Below, piece after piece: positions 1-7,368 of a stretch of DNA of 16,107 nucleotides. Source of the stretch: Anaerolineae bacterium (GTDB lineage Bacteria > Chloroflexota > Anaerolineae > B4-G1 > SLSP01); NCBI GenBank assembly GCA_016934645.1, contig JAFGSL010000476.1, positions 1-16,107 on the forward strand. Reading direction: 5' to 3'. The notes beneath the pieces are model-generated. The model did not search any database. It was not told the origin of the DNA and saw only the letters and a list, made by a program, of their open reading frames with translations. The position numbers and the translations under genes are program-made. Numbering within the stretch: position 1 is the first letter of the stretch; each line of letters begins with the position of its first letter.

Positions 1-72
1 GCCTGGTTATGGGAAATGGTCAAACAGCGCTTAGGTTTATCCCTGGTCATTTCTATTCCTGGAGGCCTTTGA
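1..72 (+). CDS. possible 3' end of an unidentified rightward gene (partial)
   Basis: Frame 1 is open from the left edge and ends at a TGA at 70-72, giving 23 residues that finish in a hydrophobic stretch and PGGL. The composition looks like a real protein end, and the stop would converge on the kdgK stop with a 38-nt gap. The stretch is too short to assign a family, and an open frame of this length is not significant by itself. It may be chance. Confidence 0.25.
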   Translation, partial: AWLWEMVKQRLGLSLVISIPGGL

Positions 73-110
73 TTGCGATCTACTGACTTTGTGTCTTCGT
101 GATTAAGAAT

Positions 111-1148
111 CTACCGCGAGACGCGGCCCGAGACGTCGCCGCCCATGAGCTTCTCGACTTCTTCCACAGTGACGAGGTTGAAGTCGCCGAGGATCGAGTG
201 CTTGAGGCACGACGCGGCAACCGCAAAGTCGAGCGCCTTCTGGACGACGTCACCGTAAGTGCGCAGGCCATAGATCAGCCCGGCGCAGAAAGAATCGCCG
301 CCACCGACGCGATCCACGATGTGCGTGATGTCGTAAACCGGCGCGCTGTAGAACGCGCCCTGCTGCCACAGCACACCCGACCAGGTGTTGTGGCTCGCCG
401 AGAGCGATCCGCGCAGCGTGATGGCGATGGTCTTGAGATTGGGGAAGCGCTCCGCGAGTGCGTTGCAGACGTATTCGTATCCACCGGCCTCGACCTTACC
501 CGATGATACATCGGCGTAGGGGGCTTTGATGCCGAATACCTTGTCCGCATCCTCCTCGTTGCCGATAGCGACGTCGCTGTAACTCACCAGTTCGGGCATC
601 ACCTCGCCGGCTCTCTTGCCCCATTTCCACAGCTTGTTGCGGAAGTTCAGATCGCACGACACGGTCAGCCCCATCTCCTTGGCGACCTGTACCGCTTCCA
701 GGCAGACGTCGGCAGCGCCTTCCGAGATCGCGGGCGTGATGCCGGTCCAGTGGAACCAGTCTGCGTCGGCGAAGACCGTCCTCCAATCCACCATGCCGCG
801 CTTGATCGTGGCGATGGCCGAGTTGGCCCGGTCGTAAACGACCTTGCTGCCGCGCTGCACGGCGCCCGTCTCCAGGAAGTAGACACCCAGACGCTCGCCG
901 CCGCGCACGATGTAGTCCGTCCCCACGCCGTACTGGCACACGAATTGGATGCAGGCCTCGCCCAGATCGTTGTTGGGCAGGCGGGTGACGTAGTTGACCG
1001 GGACGCCGAAATTCGCCAGGGAGACGGCGACGTTGGCTTCGCCGCCGCCGTAGATCACGTCGAACGAACGCGCCTGTCCGAAGCGTTGAAAACCGGGCGG
1101 CGCCAGCCGCATCATAATCTCACCAAACGTGACAACTTTCTTTACCAT
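111..1148 (-). CDS. kdgK: 2-dehydro-3-deoxygluconokinase (PfkB/ribokinase family sugar kinase)
   Basis: A 345-residue sugar kinase that should phosphorylate 2-keto-3-deoxygluconate to KDPG with ATP in the cytoplasm, feeding Entner-Doudoroff-type cleavage. The N-terminus (VTFGEIMMRLAPPGF, residues 6-20) and YGGGEANVAVSLANFG (33-48) are typical of KdgK. DLNFRNKLW (166-174) and LKHSILGDFN (315-324) also fit this subfamily. The PfkB signature DRVGGGDSF is at 279-287, with Asp285 as the expected catalytic base. The frame is open upstream to 1373, but the ATG at 1148 has AGGAGG (1154-1159) 5 nt before it and gives the normal family length. It is divergent from hrcA and appears to be transcribed alone; I see no clear terminator after the stop at 111. 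A related PfkB sugar specificity cannot be excluded. Confidence 0.9.
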   Translation of the reverse strand: MVKKVVTFGEIMMRLAPPGFQRFGQARSFDVIYGGGEANVAVSLANFGVPVNYVTRLPNNDLGEACIQFVCQYGVGTDYIVRGGERLGVYFLETGAVQRGSKVVYDRANSAIATIKRGMVDWRTVFADADWFHWTGITPAISEGAADVCLEAVQVAKEMGLTVSCDLNFRNKLWKWGKRAGEVMPELVSYSDVAIGNEEDADKVFGIKAPYADVSSGKVEAGGYEYVCNALAERFPNLKTIAITLRGSLSASHNTWSGVLWQQGAFYSAPVYDITHIVDRVGGGDSFCAGLIYGLRTYGDVVQKALDFAVAASCLKHSILGDFNLVTVEEVEKLMGGDVSGRVSR

Positions 1149-1188
1149 AGAAACCTCCTGATTCGTTGTAGAGAGTACATTACGCCTT

Positions 1189-1215
1189 ATTGTACTCAAA
1201 AAAGAGAGATGCCAA
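1189..1215 (-). promoter_or_regulatory. possible kdgK promoter
   Basis: On the minus strand, TTGGCA (1210-1215) and TACAAT (1189-1194) are separated by 15 nt and lie about 40 nt upstream of the kdgK start. The hexamers are reasonable but the spacer is short for a sigma-70 promoter, so this is a weak call. Confidence 0.3.
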
Positions 1216-1288
1216 ACCCAGGAGCTTATCAATCTCGCTTTGAGTGGAATGCCAGTTCCCCGTTTGAAGTTACGATGCTTTGCAAGAC

Positions 1289-1306
1289 GCGGATCTAGCG
1301 ATCCGC
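1289..1306. repeat. short perfect inverted repeat
   Basis: GCGGATC (1289-1295) and GATCCGC (1300-1306) form a 7-bp perfect stem with a 4-nt loop. There is no T tract on either side, so it is not an intrinsic terminator. It lies between the two divergent promoters and could be an operator, but there is no direct evidence of that. Confidence 0.35.
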
Positions 1307-1353
1307 TCGAAGCAATAGATGACTTACGAGACTTTTGCAGTCTGGTCTCTATG

Positions 1354-1381
1354 TTGACATGAGCCTCCTTCATGGTATCAT
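1354..1381 (+). promoter_or_regulatory. hrcA-operon promoter (sigma-70 type)
   Basis: A perfect -35 TTGACA (1354-1359) and a -10 TATCAT (1376-1381) are separated by 16 nt. The start of transcription should fall near 1388, directly before the CIRCE element. A repressor bound there would therefore block initiation or escape. Confidence 0.8.
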
Positions 1382-1394
1382 TTAAGTGTTGAGT

Positions 1395-1421
1395 TTAGCA
1401 CTCTCTGTAGATGAGTGCTAA
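1395..1421 (+). promoter_or_regulatory. CIRCE operator, HrcA binding site
   Basis: The sequence is TTAGCACTC-N9-GAGTGCTAA, an exact match to the CIRCE consensus in both arms and in spacer length. It begins about 14 nt after the -10 box and 55 nt before the hrcA start. HrcA encoded just downstream is the expected repressor, giving heat-inducible autoregulation of the whole operon. Confidence 0.97.
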
Positions 1422-1434
1422 CTCCTGAGGGCGT

Positions 1435-1476
1435 GACTTTGAACTTTCGACTCGAGACTTTGGACCTGTTTTACAA
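1435..1476 (+). repeat. degenerate 7-nt-period tandem repeat in the hrcA leader
   Basis: Reading in steps of seven from 1435 gives GACTTTG, AACTTTC, GACTCGA, GACTTTG, GACCTGT and TTTACAA, and the next base is the A of the hrcA ATG. The first five units share the core GACTTTG; the sixth is diverged. It replaces the position where a Shine-Dalgarno site would be expected. Confidence 0.65.
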
Positions 1477-2559
1477 ATGACCGAATCACCTGAATTGACC
1501 ATGCGGCAGGGCTTGTTGCTCAAGCTGATCGTCCGGGAACACGTCGAATCGACGATCCCGGTGGCTTCGCGTACCCTGGTGGAAAAATACGGGCTCGATT
1601 TTAGCCCGGCAACGGTCCGCAATGAGATGTCGACGCTTGAGGAGCTGGGGTATCTGGCACAGCCGCACACATCAGCGGGACGGGTGCCCACCGAGGCCGG
1701 GTTCCGCTACTTCGTGGCGCGCTTAATGGAAGAGCAATCGCTACCCGTTCCCGAACAGCGCCGCATCGCGCATCAGTTCCACCAGGCTCGCGATCACATC
1801 GAGGCGTGGTTGCCGCTGGCGGCCTCGGTACTGGCGCATTCGTCGGGCGTAGCTTCGGTGGTGACTGCACCACGCACGATGGAACCGGTGTACAAGCATC
1901 TGGAACTCGTTCTCACGCATGGACGGGCGGTACTGCTGATTTTGGTCTTGCAGGGGGGCACGGTTGAGCAGCAGATGTTGGCGCTTTCGGAGTCGTTGAC
2001 CCAGACCGCCCTGCGCGATGTCGCCGATCACCTCAACCAGATCTTCGCCGGTCTGCGTGTCGCGGGTATCGAAGCGCGCATAGGGGGGCTGCCTACGCTG
2101 GAAGCTGACATCGGCCGATTGATTGTTTCGATTATGCGCGGTATTGAGGGCACGCCATCGGATGAAATCTACCAGCACGGTCTCTCCGACTTGTTGCAGG
2201 AACCGGAGTTCACCGAAGGCGACGCGGCCTCGACTTCTGTGGTGCGCGTGTTGGAAGAACGCAGTCTGCTTCAGGCGGTGCTGGCCGAGACATTGACCCC
2301 GGCGGTGGGCGTGGGCAGCGTGCGCGTGCTCATCGGTGGCGAGGGTCGCTGGGATGAGCTGCGCGCGTGTAGCGTCGTGCTCGCGCGCTACGGTGCGATG
2401 AATTATGCAACTGGCGCACTCGGCGTCGTCGGGCCGATTCGCATGCCCTACGGGCGGACCATTTCCGTTGTGCGTTTCGTAGCAAATATTCTTGGCGAAC
2501 TGGTCTATGAAACGTACCAACCCGGGATTCGCGGTATTTTCCCCGAATCCGAAGATTGA
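1477..2559 (+). CDS. hrcA: heat-inducible transcription repressor HrcA
   Basis: A 360-residue repressor of class I heat-shock genes that binds CIRCE as a dimer, its activity being set by the chaperone system. The N-terminal winged-helix region includes RQGLLLKLIVREHVESTIPV and SPATVRNEMSTLEELGYLAQPHTSAGRVPTEAGFRYFV (roughly residues 10-85), a hallmark of the family. The C-terminal IGGEGRW and VVGPIRMPYGR segments match the usual HrcA dimerisation/GAF-like part. Length is near the family norm (about 340-350). It is first in an operon with grpE, dnaJ and prmA, behind a promoter and perfect CIRCE. The ATG at 1477 has no evident Shine-Dalgarno site; an ATG at 1501 is in frame but lacks one too and would trim the helix-turn-helix, so 1477 is preferred. 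Confidence 0.95.
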   Translation: MTESPELTMRQGLLLKLIVREHVESTIPVASRTLVEKYGLDFSPATVRNEMSTLEELGYLAQPHTSAGRVPTEAGFRYFVARLMEEQSLPVPEQRRIAHQFHQARDHIEAWLPLAASVLAHSSGVASVVTAPRTMEPVYKHLELVLTHGRAVLLILVLQGGTVEQQMLALSESLTQTALRDVADHLNQIFAGLRVAGIEARIGGLPTLEADIGRLIVSIMRGIEGTPSDEIYQHGLSDLLQEPEFTEGDAASTSVVRVLEERSLLQAVLAETLTPAVGVGSVRVLIGGEGRWDELRACSVVLARYGAMNYATGALGVVGPIRMPYGRTISVVRFVANILGELVYETYQPGIRGIFPESED

Positions 2560-2646
2560 TTTTGCCGTATAACGTATATTGAAAGACGGTATTTTCTCGG
2601 ATAGTTGGGCACTTTCCCATCTATCGAGTTGATACAAAAAATGCTT

Positions 2647-2655
2647 GGTGGAGGA
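2647..2655 (+). promoter_or_regulatory. ribosome-binding site that sets the grpE start
   Basis: GGTGGAGGA lies 9-10 nt before the ATG at 2665. An upstream in-frame start at 2605 has no such site and would add 20 residues with no family resemblance. Confidence 0.7.
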
Positions 2656-2664
2656 ATACTTATT

Positions 2665-3459
2665 ATGACAGAAGAAGTTCACGAGGAAAACGCACCCGAA
2701 CTTGAAGAAAGTGAAACTCTTGAGACTGTGATTGAGGAACCTGAAACGCCTCCGTCTGCGGAGGCTCCGTCTGCGGGGGCCCCGTCCGAGGAGGTTACCC
2801 TTGAGGAAAAGCTGCAGCAGCTTGAGGCGCAATTGGCCGAAGCTGAGCAAAAGGCAGCGGAATACCTCGACGGTTTGCAGCGCTCGCAGGCGTCCTTTGC
2901 GAACTATCGCAAGCGTAACGAGAGCGAACAGGTTTCGTGGCGCAGTGTGGCGAACGCTGCGTTGTTGAGCCGCCTTCTGCCGGTCTTGGACGATTTTGAA
3001 CGCGCATTCCAGGCTTTGCCAAAGGAGTTCGAGGGAAACCCATGGTTGAGTGGGATCACCCTCATCCAGCGCAAAGTCGCCGGTATTCTTGAAGCCGAGA
3101 ACGTGAAACCCATTGAGTTGGAACCGGGCGACGTCTTCGATCCACTCTATCATCAGGCCGTGCTTTACCAGGAAGTCCCGGGCTTTGAAGATGGGCAGAT
3201 CGTCGCCGAGGTTGAGCGTGGTTACATCCTGGGTGAGCGTGTGCTGCGACCTTCGTCGGTGGTCGTGGCGAAAGTACCACCTCGCGCACCGGAACCGGAG
3301 CCAGAGCCGGAAGAGGAAGGCGTGGATGCGGAAGTTATCGAGGATGAATCTGCTTGTTGTAATGATGAATCCGCCGAATGTCTCATTCCGGAAACTGAAC
3401 AAGAAGATGACTGTTGTTGCGGGGATGATGAATCCTGCAACTGCCAAGATCCGGCATAA
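2665..3459 (+). CDS. grpE: nucleotide exchange factor GrpE with a Cys-rich acidic tail
   Basis: A 264-residue co-chaperone that should release ADP from DnaK. The order is an acidic, Pro-rich N-terminal arm (1-45), a long helix or coiled coil (46-90) containing the family-typical ASFANYRKR, the LLPVLDDFERAF helix (104-115), and the C-terminal beta domain including PGDVFDPLYHQAV (154-166) and GYILGERVLRPSSVVVAK (186-203). The family fold ends near residue 204. A PEPEPEPEEE linker then leads to an acidic tail with Cys at 231, 232, 239, 250, 251, 252, 258 and 260; there is no Cys anywhere else in the protein. The frame stays open without a frameshift sign. The usual GrpE length is about 180-210. 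It is third-party evidence of a heat-shock operon with hrcA and dnaJ, but dnaK does not follow it. Confidence 0.95.
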   Translation: MTEEVHEENAPELEESETLETVIEEPETPPSAEAPSAGAPSEEVTLEEKLQQLEAQLAEAEQKAAEYLDGLQRSQASFANYRKRNESEQVSWRSVANAALLSRLLPVLDDFERAFQALPKEFEGNPWLSGITLIQRKVAGILEAENVKPIELEPGDVFDPLYHQAVLYQEVPGFEDGQIVAEVERGYILGERVLRPSSVVVAKVPPRAPEPEPEPEEEGVDAEVIEDESACCNDESAECLIPETEQEDDCCCGDDESCNCQDPA

Positions 3460-3473
3460 CGTGCGAGTGAACT

Positions 3474-4598
3474 ATGAGTAGAGATTATTATGAAGTGTTG
3501 GGCGTCTCACGGGAGGCCAGCCAGGAAGAAATCAAGCGCGCATACCGGCAGTTGGCGCGCAAGTACCACCCCGATGTGAGTTCCGAGCAAGATGCGGAAG
3601 AGCGTTTCAAGGAAGTCAACTCCGCCTATGAAGTGCTTTCCGATCCCGATAAGCGTCGAATGTATAATACTTACGGGACGGACGTCCCGAACGGCTTTGG
3701 CGGTTTCGATTTTGGTGGTGGGCGTGATCCCTTCGATATCTTTGCTGAGGTGTTCGGCAACCTGGGTGGATTTGGCGGCTTTGGGCAAACGAGCCGCAAC
3801 GGCCCCCGGCGCGGTGGTGACGTGCGCAGCAGCATCGATATCACCTTCGAGGAAGCTGTCTTTGGCGTTGAAGAAGAAGTCGAGGTACAGCGGCAAGAAG
3901 TCTGCCCTACCTGCGATGGCTCGCGGGCCGAACCGGGGACACCGGTAGAGCAGTGCCCGGAATGTCGCGGTGCGGGGCAGGTTCGCCACACGCAACGGAC
4001 ATTCCTGGGCTCGTTCGTTAACATCGTTACGTGCCCGCGTTGTAATGGCAAGGGTACGATTGTGACCAAGGCATGCCACGAATGTAACGGCCAGGGCCGG
4101 GTTTACCGGCGACGGCGGATCAAAGTAGCTATCCCAGCGGGTGTCGATGACGGTGTCACGATCCGGCTGACAGGGCAGGGTGAGCCAGGCGAGCGCGGCG
4201 GACCAGCCGGAAATTTGTATGTCACGCTCAATGTCAAACCCCACACCTACTTCAAGCGCCACAACAATGACGTCATCCTCGAAATGCAGATCAACGTGGC
4301 GCAGGCGTCGCTGGGTGACTCAGTTACCGTTCCCACGTTGGAGGGTGATCGGCAGATCACTGTGCCCGCCGGGACACAATCCGGCGCAATCTTCCGCCTG
4401 CGTAATTTAGGCATCCCCTATCTGCGCGGCAACGGGCGTGGGGATCAATTGATCGTCGTGCAGGTGGCTACCCCAACACACCTTTCGGCACGCCAAAAGG
4501 AGTTGTTCCACGAATTGGCTGATACACTTGGCACAGAGGTGATCGTTGAAGAGAAGCTGGGGTTTGTGGATCGCGTCAAAGAGGCGTTGGGGCTATAA
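3474..4598 (+). CDS. dnaJ: chaperone protein DnaJ (type I Hsp40)
   Basis: A 374-residue J-protein that stimulates the DnaK ATPase and presents unfolded substrates. It has all the type I parts: a J domain (about 1-68) with HPD at 32-34, a Gly/Phe-rich linker (about 74-108), and a zinc region with four CxxC pairs (C144/C147, C161/C164, C187/C190, C201/C204). The two C-terminal substrate-binding domains and a helical C-terminus follow. The first zinc repeat is CPTCDGSR rather than CxxCxGxG, a common variation. The start lies 14 nt after the grpE stop, so the two are co-transcribed and under CIRCE/HrcA. No partner dnaK is in the window. Confidence 0.97.
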   Translation: MSRDYYEVLGVSREASQEEIKRAYRQLARKYHPDVSSEQDAEERFKEVNSAYEVLSDPDKRRMYNTYGTDVPNGFGGFDFGGGRDPFDIFAEVFGNLGGFGGFGQTSRNGPRRGGDVRSSIDITFEEAVFGVEEEVEVQRQEVCPTCDGSRAEPGTPVEQCPECRGAGQVRHTQRTFLGSFVNIVTCPRCNGKGTIVTKACHECNGQGRVYRRRRIKVAIPAGVDDGVTIRLTGQGEPGERGGPAGNLYVTLNVKPHTYFKRHNNDVILEMQINVAQASLGDSVTVPTLEGDRQITVPAGTQSGAIFRLRNLGIPYLRGNGRGDQLIVVQVATPTHLSARQKELFHELADTLGTEVIVEEKLGFVDRVKEALGL

Positions 4599-4600
4599 CG

Positions 4601-5497
4601 GTGCAGACGGAATGGCTTGAGGCCAGCGTCACGGTTGTGCCTGAAGCGGCGGAGGCCGTCGCCGAGGTGTTCAGCCGGTATGCACCGCAGGGCGTCGCCA
4701 TTGACCTGGGAACGGACGATGAGACCGCCGCACAACAGGTGACTGTCAGGGCCTATCTCGCGGTGGACGATGCCATCGCCGAAAAGCGCCAAAAGGTAGA
4801 AGAGGCTCTGTGGCATCTGCATCACATCTGGCCTGTGATTCCTGATCCTGTTTTTACCCCGGTCCTCGATCAAGATTGGACGGCCGGCTGGAAAGAGAGC
4901 ATCCCTGTATTGCATTTGGGCCGGCGCGTCATCGTCAAACCTTCGTGGCGAGAATACGCGATTCAGCCCGATGAGCTCTTGCTGGAAATGGACCCTGGCT
5001 TGGCGTTTGGCACAGGCTTGCATCCCACGACGCAGTTGTGCGTCGAGGCGTTGGAGGATTTGGTGCAGCCGGGAATGCGCGTATTGGACTTGGGCACTGG
5101 CACGGGCATCTTGGCGCTGGTCGCGGCGAAGCTAGGTGCGGCAGAGGTCCTCGCCATTGATAACGACGTTGATGCGGTAGCCGTTACGCGACGGAATGCA
5201 CGCTCTAATGCCGTTGCTCACCAGATACGGGTGTTGCATGGGTCGCTGGCAGAGGTAGGGGAGCCGTACGATCTGGTCGTCGTCAATATTCTCGCGCATA
5301 TCATCGTGGCGATGGCGACATCGGGACTAGCTACGCGGATCCGGCGCGGTGGGGTGCTGGTGGCGTCTGGCATTTTGGAAGAACAGGCGGATGAGGTCGC
5401 GGCGGCGTTGACCGCACAAGGGCTATCTGTCACCAAGCGCAGGCAGCGTGATAGCTGGGTGGCTCTAGTCGCGCATAAACCGCACGGGAGTCGCTAG
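4601..5497 (+). CDS. prmA: ribosomal protein L11 methyltransferase
   Basis: A 298-residue S-adenosylmethionine-dependent methyltransferase expected to trimethylate ribosomal protein L11. The N-terminal substrate-recognition domain (about 1-95) is followed by the Rossmann-like domain. This has MDPGLAFGTGLHPTT (130-144), the SAM-binding DLGTGTGILAL (163-173), the acidic loop AIDNDVDAV (185-193) and VVNILAHII (227-235). All are characteristic of PrmA rather than of generic methyltransferases. It starts with GTG only 2 nt after the dnaJ stop, which implies translational coupling, and it closes the operon. PrmA directly after dnaJ is a recurrent arrangement in HrcA-type operons. Confidence 0.95.
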   Translation: MQTEWLEASVTVVPEAAEAVAEVFSRYAPQGVAIDLGTDDETAAQQVTVRAYLAVDDAIAEKRQKVEEALWHLHHIWPVIPDPVFTPVLDQDWTAGWKESIPVLHLGRRVIVKPSWREYAIQPDELLLEMDPGLAFGTGLHPTTQLCVEALEDLVQPGMRVLDLGTGTGILALVAAKLGAAEVLAIDNDVDAVAVTRRNARSNAVAHQIRVLHGSLAEVGEPYDLVVVNILAHIIVAMATSGLATRIRRGGVLVASGILEEQADEVAAALTAQGLSVTKRRQRDSWVALVAHKPHGSR

Positions 5498-5521
5498 AGA
5501 ATTCATTTAATCTGTTGACAC

Positions 5522-5553
5522 AAAAACAACGCCGACCACAATGGTCGGCGTTG
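5522..5553. terminator. bidirectional intrinsic terminator between prmA and infA
   Basis: CAACGCCGACCA (5527-5538) and TGGTCGGCGTTG (5542-5553) form a perfect 12-bp stem with a 3-nt loop. On the minus strand the stem is followed by five Ts (5522-5526), a classic terminator for the infA transcript. On the plus strand it is followed by the weaker T-rich stretch at 5556-5563, serving prmA. The two operons converge here. Confidence 0.9.
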
Positions 5554-5581
5554 CGATTTCTTTCAAAAGATCAATCGATGA

Positions 5582-5839
5582 TTATCCCTCGCCCTCTTGG
5601 CCACTTATGTTGCGCTGTTTCTTGTGACGGTAGACGATGCGTCCTCGTGTCAAGTCGTATGGTGAAAGTTCCACACGCACGCGATCCCCAAGCAGGATGC
5701 GAATGTAGTATTTCCGCATTTTCCCGGATAGGTAAGCCAGAACTTCGTGCCCTGAATCCAACTCCACACGGAACTGCGTGCCGGGTAGAGCTTCTGTAAT
5801 GGTCCCTTCGACCACAATTTTCTCTTCTTTGCTAGCCAT
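5582..5839 (-). CDS. infA: translation initiation factor IF-1
   Basis: An 85-residue OB-fold protein that binds the A site of the 30S subunit during initiation. The sequence from [63 protein letters not shown] is near-canonical IF-1. It extends about a dozen residues past the usual end (about 72 residues) in a polar tail, [12 protein letters not shown]. The ATG at 5839 has GAGGAG at 5852-5857, a 12-nt spacing on the long side. That site overlaps the stop region of the upstream S1 gene, only 17 nt away, so the pair is an operon. Its location beside an S1 protein instead of inside the large ribosomal-protein operon is notable. Confidence 0.95.
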   Translation of the reverse strand: MASKEEKIVVEGTITEALPGTQFRVELDSGHEVLAYLSGKMRKYYIRILLGDRVRVELSPYDLTRGRIVYRHKKQRNISGQEGEG

Positions 5840-5856
5840 CCGGTTTATTTTCTCCT

Positions 5857-7293
5857 CTAGGCCACAGCCTCAATCTCAGCCTCGGTTTCAACCGCCTCGT
5901 CGCTTTCGGTGACGACAGGCGCGGCCTCTTCGACAGTTTCAGTAGCCTCCGTAACATCACTGGCTTCGGGCGATGGCGTTTCATCGTCTTCGCCTTCGTC
6001 GGCCTCAGTCTCAGCCTCGGCTTCGGCCTCGATAGTCTCTGTATCTTCGTCCTTCTCAACTTCATCCGCGGATTCCAGACCGAATTCGTCCTCATCCTCT
6101 GCCGCGTCGTCGAGTTCTTCCTCTTCTTCGACCTTGGCCTCACTCGGCGCTTCGGCTTCAGCAGCTTTCGTGAGTGCCCACTCTTCCCATTCGTCGCGGC
6201 GGACTTGCCGGACGCTTAGTCCGATGCGGCGGCGATCCGGTTCGACACGAATGACTTTCACCAGAATGCCTTCACCCGCTGTCAGCTCGTTGCGCTGTTC
6301 CACATCGCCAAGCTCGGAGTTGTGCAGCAGCCCCTCGACACCCGGTTCCAATTCGACGAAGATGCCGAAATCCACCACCTGGGTGACTTTGCCCTCAACC
6401 AACGTGCCTTCCTCATACTTCTCCGGCGCGATTTCCCACGGGTCTGGTGTCAGGGCCTTGATGCTCAAGGCAATGCGCTGGCGGTCACGGTCGACGCTGA
6501 GGACTTTGATCTTGATGCGCTGGCCTTCGTGATAGGCCTCGCGCGGATCCTCGATGCGACCCCACGACAGTTCGGAGATGTGCACCAGGCCGTCCAATCC
6601 ACCGAGATTGACGAACAGGCCAAAGTCGGTGATCTGGCTGATGCGTCCACGCCGGATCTGCCCGGCTTCCAGTTCTTCCATCAGTTGCTGACGACGTGCT
6701 GCGCGCCATTCCTTGGCGGCGGCCCGTTGTGAGAGGATGAGGCGACGGCGACGGCGATTGACTTCGATGACTTTCAGCATGATTGCTTGCCCGACCATTG
6801 CGCGCAAGCGGCGATGCCGTTCGGCGGCCTGCCGGATGCGGGAGAAGCCGATCAGTTGGGACATCGGGATAAACCCGCGCAGTCGACCGAACTCGACAGT
6901 CAAACCGCCACGGTTTGCGTTCAAAACCAGCGCTTCGTAAACGGACTCGTCTTCGCGTAGTTTTTCGGCTTTGATCCAGTCTTCCTGGAGCAACGCCTGT
7001 GATACGGAAAGCTCAACGTTGCCGTCTGAATCGCGGAAACGGGTAACGATAACGTTGACGGTATCACCTACATTGAACGTGCTATTTTCGAGGTCCTCGA
7101 GGTCTTCACGGGGGACGAATCCATCGCGCTTTGCACTAATGTCAACAACCAGTCCGCCATCCTTGATTGCTAGGACTACGCCTTCACGGAGTTCTCCGCG
7201 CCGAAGTTCTGTGCCTGCTAATGATTCTTCGAGTTGATCCTCCCATTGTTCCATAGAAACAGGCTCGGTTGGGGTCGCCTTTTGTTCTTCCAC
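5857..7293 (-). CDS. ribosomal protein S1-like RNA-binding protein, four S1 domains, acidic tail
   Basis: About 478 residues with four consecutive S1 (OB-fold) domains at about 33-101, 116-190, 209-280 and 294-363. The third and fourth are the most canonical, with [24 protein letters not shown] and [24 protein letters not shown] strongly acidic Glu/Ala/Thr-rich tail fills about 377-478. The likely role is mRNA binding on the 30S subunit, as for S1; four-domain S1 proteins are usual outside Proteobacteria, where six is the norm. It precedes infA by 17 nt. Start choice: GTG at 7299 is in frame but GAGGAG (7299-7304) abuts it, whereas GTG at 7293 lies 5 nt beyond that site, so 7293 is chosen. 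The symbol rpsA would fit if this is the main S1. Confidence 0.9.
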   Translation of the reverse strand: MEEQKATPTEPVSMEQWEDQLEESLAGTELRRGELREGVVLAIKDGGLVVDISAKRDGFVPREDLEDLENSTFNVGDTVNVIVTRFRDSDGNVELSVSQALLQEDWIKAEKLREDESVYEALVLNANRGGLTVEFGRLRGFIPMSQLIGFSRIRQAAERHRRLRAMVGQAIMLKVIEVNRRRRRLILSQRAAAKEWRAARRQQLMEELEAGQIRRGRISQITDFGLFVNLGGLDGLVHISELSWGRIEDPREAYHEGQRIKIKVLSVDRDRQRIALSIKALTPDPWEIAPEKYEEGTLVEGKVTQVVDFGIFVELEPGVEGLLHNSELGDVEQRNELTAGEGILVKVIRVEPDRRRIGLSVRQVRRDEWEEWALTKAAEAEAPSEAKVEEEEELDDAAEDEDEFGLESADEVEKDEDTETIEAEAEAETEADEGEDDETPSPEASDVTEATETVEEAAPVVTESDEAVETEAEIEAVA

Positions 7294-7298
7294 ATCCA

Positions 7299-7304
7299 CT
7301 CCTC
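7299..7304 (-). promoter_or_regulatory. ribosome-binding site that sets the S1-protein start
   Basis: GAGGAG on the minus strand ends at 7299, leaving 5 nt before the GTG at 7293. An alternative GTG at 7299-7297 would overlap it. The ATG at 7295 is out of frame. Confidence 0.65.
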
Positions 7305-7368
7305 TTCCACTCAGTATTGCAAACTCGTGTTACACGTGCAACTTGAGCGGTCTGCTAAAATTTCCCGT

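Larger units (their letters stand above)
1149..1476. other. divergent intergenic region kdgK/hrcA (328 nt)
   Basis: From left to right it holds the kdgK ribosome-binding site and possible promoter, a perfect 7-bp inverted repeat (1289-1306), the hrcA promoter (1354-1381), a CIRCE operator (1395-1421) and a 7-nt-period repeat running up to the hrcA start (1435-1476). About 130 nt (1216-1350) otherwise show nothing I can assign. Confidence 0.7.

Noticed and set aside
750..1298. 182-codon plus-strand frame across kdgK and the intergenic region
   Set aside because: It is antisense to the conserved N-terminal half of kdgK and continues through the region upstream of it; no family resemblance.
2579..2605. 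Possible separate grpE promoter (TTGAAA / GATAGT)
   Set aside because: The spacer is 15 nt and both hexamers are weak; operon transcription from the CIRCE promoter explains grpE expression.
1741..3447. 568-codon open frame on the minus strand across hrcA and grpE
   Set aside because: It is antisense to two strongly recognised genes, spans their intergenic gap, has no family features and a composition typical of a shadow frame.
5515..5520. TTGACA on the plus strand after prmA
   Set aside because: There is no -10 box at the right distance, and it stands beside the terminator stem with no rightward gene downstream.
5909..6532. 207-codon Ser-rich open frame on the plus strand
   Set aside because: It is the complement of the Glu/Ala-rich tail and last S1 domain of the S1 protein; poly-Ser is the expected antisense of Glu/Asp codons.
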